A stretch of DNA of 64,000 bases, taken from Fasciola hepatica. Lineage: Eukaryota; Platyhelminthes; Trematoda; Plagiorchiida; Fasciolidae. Shown here piece by piece: positions 35,317-46,790 of this stretch. The number at the start of each line of letters is the position of its first letter. Positions within the stretch are counted from its first letter, which is position 1. The translations under genes were made by a program, and so were the position numbers. The stretch spans positions 30,088,501 to 30,152,500 of the forward strand of contig CANUEZ040000047.1 of the NCBI GenBank assembly GCA_948099385.1, given 5' to 3'. Below the pieces are notes generated by a model that did no database searches, was not told the DNA's origin, and worked only from the letters and a program-made list of their open reading frames with translations.

Positions 35317-37592
35317 AGGACGACATCTGTGCAAGCTTCTCTTGGTTAGGAGAAATATATCACCTACGAACTCTTCGTTCAAGACTAATGTGGAGCCTAG
35401 GCCATCATTCAACAATATATACTGGTCAAATCCGCTGACTTGTCTCTCCATCTTCCATCCGTCTTCGCATACACGCCTGTAACTCACTACATTATTTACT
35501 TTGTGATGTTCCCTCTATTTGGCCTACTAACAAGTTGTTCAGCAATAAGCTGCGAAATTCGACCTCCCCGTGGTGTATGAACAATTTAGTTCGCCCTGTA
35601 CTTTCATCGTCATAAATGTATTTTGCCGTGTCACTTGAGTATTCTGTTACATGTGTCAAGAATATGTACAAAATTCGATAAAACGTGTGAAGAATTTTAT
35701 TTCCGTGTACGGGTATATATATTTGTATAGAGGCATAATAATGTTCGAAGAATTACGTCCCTGACTGGTGTCTAACATTTCTCAAAACCTAGCGGTTTCT
35801 AGGTAGAAATAACTCTAACAGTGTCCTCAGGAGAACAAAATAAGCATCTGGATTATAATTTCTGCAGGAAATTGATGTTACCATGATGAACAATCAGCTT
35901 TTTACTTATTTGTTCATTACCCGTATTCAAACTATTAACCAAATAAATCGGGTATGATAACAAAAACTTGAGATGTGTTCCTTATACTCCCATTGTATAC
36001 GTGTCTTCTAAAATTGTCTGCTTCAGCGAAAATGCAAACATTCGTTTCATACACAGAGAATATTTCACGCTTTGATGAACAGTTAGGCTTAATTGTATTC
36101 TTCTCCGTCAGACAGATGCTTTGGTATATCGGCATTCCATCTGTCATACTTGCTGCCTTCCAGACAACTTCACCCTGGTAACAACAGCCGTGCAGTTTCG
36201 ACCGAATCAACCTCAGACAGGTATTGAAGTGGCAAATTACAAAATGAATGTGATTTAATCTTGTCAATTAACAACTTGTTCCAATCACTGCCGTGCATCA
36301 CTGACACTAATTCCGAAGAGAAACATATGAGCAACATTTGACCACGCCCCTCTGTCTGGGCGAAAATAGAAGACTGTCCAGGAATGCGAAATGATTTTGC
36401 AGTTGACAAATAGGACGTTGATGCTGGTGAGGGGCGAAATGCAGTCAAATAAGGAGTGGGAAATCCGAAAGTGTACTTACTTGTCGGCATCATCATGGAT
36501 TGTCTTGTTTTGCATAATCCATAGAAATCGACACAGCTTTGCTGCCTTTCGTATTTCTATATTATTTATTCTACTTTTGGGAAGCAAAGTCGTGCATTTT
36601 TGGAATAGTCTGCATCCCCTTTGTCAGGACCAAACGAGGTTCGTAGTGTGTCAAAAAATCTATGCGCAAAACGATGTGTTAAAGGAGAACCACGTGACAT
36701 CACGTGACACGGCATCGTCATTGGGGAAATAACGATTAGCCGACCTGTCGGTTACAGCGGCTAGCCTTTCTCAAGGCAGTTCTACAATCAAATGCCTCTG
36801 AGAAATCAGCTACAGTGACTGTGATAGTGGAACCAGGTGTGACTAAAAACAAATCAATTTAACCGACGAACGATTTACCACCCACACTCGAACACACTTT
36901 CGTTAACCTCTAACTGATTCATCACAGTGATCTGATTGTCAAATGGACCTGACACAGGTTTCCAGCGGTAACCGAAATGTGGGCTCTTCATATTTTTTTC
37001 ACTGGCAACACGGTGGTAATGGAATTACCTGTTTCTCGCTTAACACATCTGCCAATTGAAATTTTGGACCTTGAAAACGTTTTGCATTTCATGTAGGAAG
37101 ATGGTGAAAATTCCTCCCCACAACACGAAAATTAGATTCTTCATCTTATTCAGATCATTGATATTGCAGGAAATTTTGGATACTGAGTAATGGAAATTCC
37201 TCGTGGTCTCACTCGTGTAAACACATAGCAGACGGATGGATGTGTCTATGGCCTTAATATATACAGTCTCAAGTGATATACTGTTCGGTGCATCATTCTG
37301 CAGCATGAGAGTTTCGTAAAATTTCTTAAGTTGTAGCAGATAAGTATATATACTTTTTTGACAACTCTGAGTTCCACGTTATTCATATTATCTTTGATAA
37401 AGCTCCATCGACAAGATTTTGATAATGAATTATAGATGTAAATGTTAATCTGGGTGGTGGTTTTGCTAATAAATATCAATGAGTTGAGGTTCTTTGGAAA
37501 TTTTCTTCTGCAACTGAAGTTTTCCGGGATTCCCTTTTAATCTGACCACAGTTCGTGTGAAGTAAATCGACGTCCAAAATGACGTGCCACGC
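35317..37592. repeat. Segmental duplication unit C, truncated
   Basis: Third copy of the left 2.2 kb of the unit, at an offset of 14537 from B, joined on its left to the same receptor pseudogene as B. Identity is near-complete until gacgtgccacgc, after which the sequence changes to the older diverged copy C'. A few private differences are visible, for example cctcagacag for ctcagacag, and a Thr-to-Ala type change near 36424. Confidence 0.9.
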
Positions 37593-37599
37593 TGTTCGA

Positions 37600-38890
37600 A
37601 TATTTTCGCTATGGTGGCACAGAGCCATTTATTTTGGAAAGATTGGAAAGATTGTGGTAAGTTCTTCTCACAACACAAATATTGCAGGAGAACATAAACA
37701 TTAGGTTATAAACTTTTCTAATGGTCCCACTCGTCTAAATATTCATATCAGATGAAGCGATGTGTTCTTGACTGTAGGATATACAGTTATATGTGATACA
37801 TAGTTCGGTGCATCAGGCGCATAAATTATTTCGTGGACTAATGGATAGAAACCTCTCTTTTTTGACAACTGTGAGATCCACGTGGTTCATGTTATCTTTG
37901 ATAAAGCTCCGTCAACAAAGTTTTGATAAAGGTTTATGGATGTACATATTATTCTGGATGTTGGGATTTGTGATGTAAATATTACCAAACTGATGTTCTT
38001 CGGAAATTTTCATTTGCAACTGACATTTTTGGGAGTCCCCTAAATCCCACCAAGGATCGTGTGAAGTAAGTCGACATCCGAAACAACCTGCGACGCGATT
38101 CGAATAGCTTCGCGATTGTGGCATATAGCCATTTTATTGTTCGTATAAGACTGGAATTCGATCGACTGAAGGTCAAATAAATTTAAGTTACTCTATTCCT
38201 ATTTGCAATAGTCGACAAGAATTTAGCATCAAATCGTCTTGGTCATAAGCGTCTTTCTCTCTGGGTGTTTATTTTATCCCAATAAAGATAACACCGGTAT
38301 CCAAGGGAAAAATACTTACTTTTACACATCTCATCTTGATATGACATCATTTGTCACACGAATATTGCTAAACAAACATGCTGTCATTCACAAGACCAAT
38401 AGGAAATATGCTTATAACCGGAACAAATACCCTGTGGGCTTGCCCAATTGAATTCCGTTCATTCTAATAAAATTGCGGAATTTTCCGATTTTCATTAGAT
38501 GTTTTTCCAGCTTGCAGAAGACATACAAGGTGGTTAACAAACCGTGTCCGTGTGACTCTGAATACCAGGTCAAGCATTCGAAATAAACGAAGAGGATTTC
38601 CCCGGTGAGTCCCATATTCACCGTGAATTTCCTATTCAACTGTTGGACACCAAGGCATCCCATACAAAATTATGCATTAGTTTTGCTTCTCTGTTGGCAG
38701 CAACGCGGCAGACAGATTATGAGAGAATATCCCCTGTGGGGTCAGAATCCATTTATCAATTGGCCAAATTAAAGATTGGAGGCGAACCATGTTTGACAAG
38801 AGTGACTATTACACGTTTCTGAAACGTGAGTGGATGTCGCAGATGTCAGTAATTTTATCAACGAACTTGTGTTGTGTTTTGGGATAGGTG
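37600..38890. repeat. Older diverged copy of the unit interior (C')
   Basis: Starting at the C breakpoint the sequence steps back to the equivalent of about 17200 in unit A and repeats the interval up to about 18490 in a clearly diverged form. Shared landmarks include the aagactggaattcgatcga stretch, the aagcgtctttctctctggg stretch and the catttatcaattggc stretch. Small insertions and deletions and many substitutions separate it from A and B. It ends in a frame (38809-39060, minus) with a hydrophobic stretch WKTIILPCAVILVTQALML that is broken in A and B, so C' may keep an older coding state. Confidence 0.75.
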
Positions 38891-39066
38891 GTGGACCAAG
38901 AAAGCATCAGTGCTTGTGTAACAAGAATGACTGCACACGGTAGGATAATTGTTTTCCAACGGGAAGTCTCCGATATGTTCGCTGTCTGTTCTTTTGTCTG
39001 TAACCCTTGTTTAGTTTGTCCGTTCACCTTGATATTCACGTCGTTACCTAGCCCCAGCAATCCCCT

Positions 39067-39800
39067 TTACACTTGTGCAAACTGAACTGGGCGCGTAATC
39101 GTGAATTGCAGAGAGAAAAGCAAAGCGTTCCCACTGTGTCTACAACACGACAATTCACCACATTTTATTGCACTCTTCGAAGTTCGTGAACTGCCCGAAA
39201 AGCTTTGGTCATATTCGTTGGGTAGTTTGACTGAACATAGGTTGGACACAGCACTCGTATTTGCATTATTTGTTTCAGTGTTCCACCAGGCCAGGCGGTA
39301 CTCATAGACACATTCGCAAGTGCGCCTGGTCGAATGACCAATGTATAGAGGGGACATCCCAGCAGATATCATGCATCGCAGATTATCAGGTGCGTTGCTT
39401 AAATTTTAATGCAACAAAGCCTCATATTTTATTAACATCGAAGTCACTCGTGTATCTAAGTGAACAGTTTCACAGGAACAGGTGAAGTAGCATTCCCAGA
39501 ATGATGCCATAGAATCTGACACCCCATTCTTCATTCTTGAATACATGGATGACTCTGGTGAGAATAAAACATAAAGCTTTGCCGTATGATATTTTTATCG
39601 ATTGCTTCTGATAATCAGCAATATTTGATATCTGCCGTGATATAACCTTTGAAAGGCAAGCTTATGTATACTGACATCCCCTGGACAACTACTATCTTGA
39701 ATTTTGCTAACATCAATCTCTTTCCTCCGTCAATGTAGCACGCCGGGTACCTATTTTGTTGGTAGATATTGCACACAAATCGAAGTTCAGTTAACAAAGC
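39067..39800 (-). mobile_element. Penelope-like element, RT thumb and GIY-YIG fragment
   Basis: Minus-strand 39797-39615 encodes the thumb region (YQQNRYPACYI and VYISLPFKGYITADI). About 240 bases further on, 39372-39067 encodes LYIGHSTRRTCECVYEYRLA and TNNANTSAV, the start of a GIY-YIG nuclease, then drifts out of frame. Stops lie between the two parts. It belongs to the same subfamily as 13576-14230 and 62662-62876 and a different one from 30141-30900. Confidence 0.75.
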
Positions 39801-39904
39801 ATAACCAGTAGAGAATTACTGAGCCAAATTGATAAAACAAAGAATAGAGTATCCAACATACTCATTGGCACAAAATGTTCAAAAAAATATGATGCACACA
39901 ATTC

Positions 39905-40440
<536 letters not shown>

Positions 40441-40841
40441 ATTTTAATGCCACCTTCTTCTATTCATTCTTCTTTAAACCGCGGAGTTCATCGGTTTTTC
40501 TCCAGCCTCTATAATCCTAACTGGTTTTCCTTCTTTACCTTGGGTGCAAATCTGATCTTGCTCACTTCTTCAATGTGTTTCCCCCTAAAATCTGGTAAAA
40601 CCCTGTGATACCTACTCCTTGAATGCTCTTACATATGTGAAATATAATACGATTTCCTCAACAAACTCTCCACCGTTGGAAGCTCATTATTTATGTTGGT
40701 AGTTATTAAATCCGTGACCGAAATATTGATCTGAACACCTCAAGTAATTGCCATAGATTGACTCTAGCTAAGGTTTCGATGCTCTTATGCAGCGCTCGCT
40801 TTGATGACTTGCAACTGGATGGTAATTCATGCATCTTTTAT

Positions 40842-40843
<2 letters not shown>

Positions 40844-40895
<52 letters not shown>
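40844..40895. repeat. (AT)n microsatellite
   Basis: Pure AT dinucleotide tract of about 52 bases. Confidence 0.95.
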
Positions 40896-40897
<2 letters not shown>

Positions 40898-43508
40898 TGC
40901 ATTGTTTTCCCATTTGATGGCCTTGGTGGTCGGAATTTTAGTTCCAGCATCCAAAAGAATTCAGACTACATAAACTGCCGTGTACGAGTGAAAATTATTA
41001 TCATTTCTGTATCACATATCTGGCTTATTGTAATCGTGATGTTATCTTAGATGTGGTATTACATTTAAAATATGTTATACGTCTTTTACTCCCCATTGCA
41101 AATATTTGCGGTAATTCACTATAACATATCCTTATCGCAACGAAACCTAGTTCACAGCATGACAAGCTGGGTTGGAAGATAGCTAGCACGAAGCTTCAAA
41201 TAACGAGAACAACCTGATTAAGATGAAAATCATTCCCATAGATGCACGTCGTGGAAAGTTAAATATATTTCAGAACGTGTGAGTGCCCGTTGTCAAAATC
41301 CTGATTTGTATAGACGAATTCTCGGTCAGCGTGCTTTAGAATTGTGTATGCAAGAGGCTGCTTAGCAAATAAATTCCTCCCATAGTTTTAGTTGAGGTCA
41401 GATGTCTCAAAACACCCCAGTACGTTTGAGAGTAGATGCTTCAGGCCTTGAAATGGTCAATCGTCCTAAATGCCTCTCGAAACGCTCCGAATGCTGATGT
41501 GTGTGTACAGCCTCAGCTTAGGAAATCCCATTTTCTACCTTCTCGTGAAGTAGGGTTTCACATCAAAGCGAATGCCCGGCAATTTCCAGCGAATGAACTG
41601 AATGTAAGTCAACCTATGGGAGATAGCTAAACCGTAATTCCAAACCAACCACGGGTGGCGTATGAGGCGTACAACACTATGCCCACCGGCATCTGTGGCA
41701 GGGGAATGTATTGGGCACGTAGGAGATCTCGTCCAATCGGAAGGGAGTATGAACTGAGCAATTTTTCCACGAGACACTCGTACTCTCCTACTGCCTCACA
41801 GGTTAGAAGTTCTGGTAAAAAGCTCTGTGTGGGGTTCCTTAATTTAAACATCTACTTCGGTCTGGGCATCCTGGTAGTATTTGGATGACGTGCTTACTTG
41901 GAATGGAAATGACCACGTAGAGACCAAGCTCTGACACGGCACCGTGTCAGTCAAAGTGTTAGCTCGAAGTCGTGATCTATGGTGGCTGTGTTGCGGCAAA
42001 CTGATTTTGAACTTCAGGCAGTATTCTTCTGTGAATCTACTTTTGTTTTCTATTTCATGGTTTGCATAGCACCACGTTTATGTTCTTTGTTCCAGGTTAT
42101 CGGTGATTAAAAATTCTAGTACATATAGTGGAAGCTAACACCAATCAGATATTCATATGGCTCAAATGAATACGTATTCATGTCCATAGTGGTCAAACGG
42201 GTATCGTCATGAGTCTAGAAGAATAACGACCGGGGTTTGACTTTCGCCACCATTAGTCACATTACCACTTGACAGCTTTTATTAACCCAGGGCCCTCCTT
42301 CCAGCAGTGTTGTATTTTCCGCATAACAAGAAAAGCAAATAGAAATCACAATTTTTATTTTTTTATTGGTTTATTTTTGGAACTTATAGTGAACAAGATC
42401 ATTGCATAAACTATGCCACTTCGCTGTATGTTGCAAAACTAATCAAGAAGTATTCTTGTTCTCTATGAACTCAGTGGTAAGGTAATTGGATACTTCGTTC
42501 AAATAAAATGTCAAATCTCAGTCTTCGTCTTCGAGAATCATCGAAAATGGCGAAAATGCACAATGAGTTTTCTTTCATTGTTATTATTATCATTAAATGT
42601 TATTTGTCCTCTTCATTTTCACCACTGCATGTTCACACTACAGTTACGCATTGATGTCCGGCCCTCGGCAAAAGCCGGTCACACGAATAGCTCTAGACAC
42701 CCTTTACAATGATTCAAATTATTCTCTGATAGAACGTGCTTTCTTCACCAAATCCTTCATATGTATTGCTCATACGGGATATTTCATGGAACTCACTGAA
42801 TCTAATCCATGTTTGTTCTTGGATATGTTCACTGACTATCCATTCATTTTATTGTTTTTACGGTTATTTGTTGCATTGTCCACGCAGACAGATGATTTTG
42901 TAGCATTTATCACATTTTCCACTTGTTCCGCTTCTTTCACAATCTTCATTTGTCTGGAAATAAGCAATCAAACTTTCCAAAATAACATTTGTTGATCAAC
43001 TATCAAACAGAGGCTAACAGATCGTTTTTTCTCAAAATTTCATTCAATTAGATAGCTTGCGCTAGTTTACGATGCCTCTTTATGAGTATGAAATATTTTG
43101 TTACTATCACTCGGTTTTTCGTCTCACAAATCTGGAAACACAGCTGAACTGGTATTTCAATGTCATCTAGACTTTTTCTATTCTATATTGCTTATTTTTA
43201 TTTGCGAAGTGCTATTTTCGAATCCTAAATTTCCTTTCAATCCTATGCTGACGAATACACCCGCCTGAGCACAACTTGAGCTGACATAAATTCAGAAAAC
43301 TTATACTGTTGATGTCATGTAATCATCCCTGGTGTTTACCTTGATTTGATAATACATCTTAAATTGTGCCAATTGCTATCTCACATCATGTACATCATCA
43401 TTAGTCAAGTAAAGTGTATCATTCCTATAACCGAATCTTGTTCTCTCTGATAAAGCTGTCATTTTCTGTTGTGAACCGTATGTATAAATTTACTTGACTA
43501 ATAAAACC
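40896..43508. other. No gene recognised apart from the doubtful frame 42597-42995
   Basis: Overlapping short frames on both strands at 41436-41888 without recognisable domains. At 42186-42262 a tagtggtcaaacgg and a ggggtttgactttcgcc stretch are A- and B-box-like and may mark another tRNA-derived repeat. A TTTATT/AATAAA-rich stretch precedes the gypsy gag. Confidence 0.35.
42597..42995 (+). CDS. Possible small secreted or membrane protein, unidentified
   Basis: ATG-initiated 132-codon frame beginning with a signal-peptide-like stretch (MLFVLFIFTTACSHYSYA) and with two further hydrophobic stretches around residues 80-95 and 100-118, plus N-glycosylation-type sites. Phe-rich composition in AT-rich DNA makes a chance frame quite possible. 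No neighbour or homologue supports it. Confidence 0.15.
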   Translation: MLFVLFIFTTACSHYSYALMSGPRQKPVTRIALDTLYNDSNYSLIERAFFTKSFICIAHTGYFMELTESNPCLFLDMFTDYPFILLFLRLFVALSTQTDDFVAFITFSTCSASFTIFICLEISNQTFQNNIC

Positions 43509-45330
43509 ATGGACCAGTATCTGCGACCAGGCAAATTCGATATCACTATCAAAGCTCAGTACGCTTCCAAAAACTGGATTCTGTATTTTCAGTGTCTTTT
43601 TGAAACGAGTGCAATCCGATGAATCTGGTCATTTTGATATGCTCAACATTTTTCTTTCATCGTCAGTTTACGATCATATCTGGGAGTGCGAAACATTCGT
43701 AGGCGTTATTTCAGTCCTCAAGTCGTTCTACGTACGCCTACAGTGTGTCATCCTCGTCCGGTATCTACTTGCAACATGTAAACAAGATTGCAGACCAAAC
43801 ACTGATCAGTTCTTTCAGGTTATCAAGTGATTGGGAAACGATTGCAATCTCCGCTCGGTGTCCGCCGAAGAGTATCGCGGCGTATCTATGCAAGAGACAT
43901 TTATCACTGGACTGCAGTCAAATATCATTCAAACAAGATTGTTGGAACAACCATTGCTGAAGTTCGAGGCTGTTTGCGACATGGCTAGATCATTGGGGCC
44001 ACCTCAAAGCCAATCACAGTCTTATGGGATTGAAAACCTTCCTTGTGCATCTGCGACCCATCTAGCCCCACTCTCGATGTACAGCCTACACCTGCCCCAA
44101 CAACTGGACCCGCACCGATCTCATTGGCTTTACCTGAAGCTCCGTGTTATTTCTGTGGTTGCTCTCGTCACCCCAGCACTAGATGTCCCGCGTGAGAATT
44201 GGTTTGCAATGATTGTAGAAACACGTCATTTTAAACGCATGTGTAACTAAAACTGGCCCCTTCCTCTAATACTTCTGTCCTCACTCCCCTGATATCCTCT
44301 TTCGTAACAACGACAGCCCTAGCTTGTTTGCCCAGGGAAAAAACCAAAGTTCGTGTGGATAACGTCGAACTCCAAGCTCTGATTCATACATGTAGCTGCG
44401 ATAGCTTTATATCGCAAAACGTCCTCAATTAATTTGATTGGTCGGTTCACCCTGGTGAGTTGAAAATCACTATGATGACGACGTCATTGTCCTGTTTCAT
44501 CTCCGACCAAGGCAGCTTAGCAATTTGCTCTCAAGATGTGGTCTCCGTAAACGTCAAACTGTCAGTCATGCAGAATCCACATCCTGAAGTTATACTTGAA
44601 CATGATTTCCTCGAATTACAATAAAAGGTTGAAGTACCAGTTGGAGGAACATACGGCCATTTCTCATTGTGCGGACTGTCTGGCCCCATAATCCGGTGTC
44701 CAGACCTGTCCGCCTTTCTGTCTCCCGTCTGTAAGCCTGTTGCTACCACATCCCGCTGATACTCCTTCAAGCACAAAAGCTTCACTAAGGAGGGGATACA
44801 ACACCTCTTGAACGATGGCACAACTGAGCCGTCGAAATCTCCATAAAGAACACAAGTTTCGATTGCCTAAAGCGCAAACCATAACAGGAGAATAATCAAT
44901 GACTATGGTTAGACAGCCAACCATTCTATTCAGCCAGTTGCCTTTCCATCACGATGTATGAAACATATGGTGGGGAACACCGCCCGTTACACTGCTGACA
45001 GTAGCCTCAATCTCGGAAGTATGTATCATTAAGTCCCAATCGCGAAACATGGAAAACCCTTTACGGATTTCGAAGCAGCGGATAATCTTTTTCACTTTTG
45101 GTAAATACTTTTTGGGGTCACCGGTGGTGTGGCTTGCTTTCAGCGCACCATCACCCGAATCCTGAAAACAGAAAACTTGAAGGATGCTTTCGCCTACCTT
45201 TTTATAATATGACTATGTGAATTGTCATAAGGCAAGTTCTTGGGACGAACGAAGTGAACAATGTGGGTTATTCCGGGATGACATAATGGATCATGGAGAT
45301 TCAAGATATGCGTATCAAAAGTCGAAGTAC
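43509..45330 (+). mobile_element. Ty3/gypsy LTR retrotransposon, CsRn1/PwRn1-like, gag-protease-RT remnant
   Basis: Gag begins at ATG 43509 (MDQYLRPGKFDITIKAQYA), continues in another frame with ECETFVGVISVLKSFYVR and RYLLATCKQ, then with EEYRGVSMQETFITGLQ, TRLLEQP and ARSLGPPQSQSQSY (43831-44000). Two CCHC zinc knuckles follow at about 44140-44245 (CYFCGCSRHPSTRC, and CNDC with HFKRMC), split by frame changes. The protease near 44345-44410 reads ALIHTCSCDSFIS where active enzymes have DTGSS, so the catalytic Asp and Gly are lost; VILEHDFLEL is its conserved end. RT begins with CKPVATTSR and TEPSKSP (44720-44840) and decays after the PFGVT-like region around 45110 and the LKDAFAYL stretch near 45180. 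Integrase and clear LTRs were not found. The family is widespread in flukes. Confidence 0.8.
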
Positions 45331-45509
45331 GCAATCAGCAGTACAAATCCTGTCCAACCCACAGCAATCGGAACTTAATGGCCCGCAGTCACAATCATTG
45401 CGGTGTCCAGAGCTACTTTCAGATCTTAAAATATTTTGCTCACACGCATTGGCAGTTGGAAGATTTTATTTCGGAAGAGAGGGTTGACTTTGTCAGAAAA
45501 GTTCGGTAT

Positions 45510-46340
45510 CCATTGGGAATGCATCTAATTTCCAATTCACTCGCTGAAATTCCTACGCTGAAATATCTGTCACCCACTGTGCCTTCTATATGTAGCCTTC
45601 TACTTACTTCTCGGGGCCATTTCTAATGGGTTATTATAACCGGCCTAACGTTTGATTCTGACTCAGGGGATTGCACTTGTATCCTATTCGCCTACATTCC
45701 GGTGTGCTTAGTTATTTGTACTCACTTACTTTATCACACACTTCATGCATCGTTTCTATGACAGTGTTGGTTAGTATTTCTCGGAATGAGTAGCATGGCG
45801 TTGTGTCTGAATGTCAGGAAGAAAGCTCTCCAGAATCACAAGACCGGTTTTGCGGTTGTTGTCGCTCGTTGGGTATGCCTACCCGAAACCCTTTTGTCAA
45901 TCATTCCTATGCTTGGGTAATCCACATTTGGTTTACAGCCGTAATCTCATTCGAATCGCATGGGCTGTGCGTGGACAAAATTCCACTCTTAGAATCGCAC
46001 GGCGGAACTGGTCGTACGGTCCCAGTAAAAACTTATCCCATCCTTCATGTACAATACCCTACTACTCATTTCGAGTTGAATAGTATGGTGTTGCATATGA
46101 ATGATGGGATAAGTTTTTACTGGAACCATACGACCAGTTCTGCCGTGTGATTCCAAAGCTGGACTCAGCTTCCATGGACACTCCATACGATTCAGATAAG
46201 ATTGCAGGTGGTAAGCAATATTATCTACGTCTTTATCTCTTTGATACTCGACCAATTCATTGACCTTATCCGACAACCCATCTATGAACCGCGTTTTACG
46301 AACAATGCAAATTTCCTATTCTTTACATATCGTCGTCACC
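45510..46340 (+). repeat. Interspersed repeat family of about 0.85 kb, copy 2, with inserted palindrome
   Basis: Second copy of the family at 12480-13340, located directly after the Ty3/gypsy relic. It differs by carrying a long inverted repeat at about 45930-46215 in the place where copy 1 has only a short ttagaatcacacag stretch. Confidence 0.6.
45930..46215. repeat. Long palindrome with 16-base loop
   Basis: Inner arms 45992-46064 and 46081-46153 (73 bases each) are almost perfect reverse complements (for example ccagtaaaaacttatccca against tgggataagtttttactgg) around the loop ctcatttcgagttgaa. Weaker complementarity continues outward to about 45930 and 46215 (cgaatcgcatgg against ccatacgattcag). 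The two overlapping open frames here (45803-46150 plus, 45989-46276 minus) encode similar peptides solely because of the symmetry. Confidence 0.85.
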
Positions 46341-46499
46341 ACTCGTGTCAGTTCTAGCCCACACACGCTTTGTAGCCCCCTTATTGACATATTTCCACGT
46401 CCAGCTAATCTATTTAGTTACTTATCTATCGTTTTGTGTTGCTTAGCCCTGACACTCGTTTTCCAAGTCATGCAATCACCAACTAATAAGCACCCTGTG

Positions 46500-46790
46500 T
46501 TAACCAGTTCAATGATCCAAGGGCGTTCACACAAACTATTGGTGAAGTTGTTTTTCATTTGTCGGTGCCATCATCATTGTCCTTCTCCCACCAGCCCCGA
46601 TGGCCTCCCCTTACTTTAACACCCGTTTCACATTGTCAATGTCTACTGATCGCGGTTGGTCATCATTTTCCAACTGTCTCATTTGGTTGCCCGCCTCCTT
46701 GTTTATAGTTGGACATTGCTGTCGATCCCGTATGAGTGCAGTGGTCACTATTCATCACAGGACTGATCTTCATTGACTGGTCTGTGGATG
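46500..46790 (+). repeat. Interspersed repeat, copy 1 (paired with 63640-63910)
   Basis: Shares ttgtccttct, tttcacattgtca, tgatcg(c/t)ggttggtcat, cactattcatcacaggactgatctt and neighbours with 63640-63910, in the same orientation. No coding function recognised. Confidence 0.55.

Noticed and set aside
40829..41050. Frame with alternating Ile-Tyr run
   Set aside because: Caused by the (AT)n tract at 40844-40895.
45803..46276. Two similar peptides on opposite strands (115 and 95 codons)
   Set aside because: The similarity is forced by the palindrome at 45930-46215; it is not a pair of related genes.
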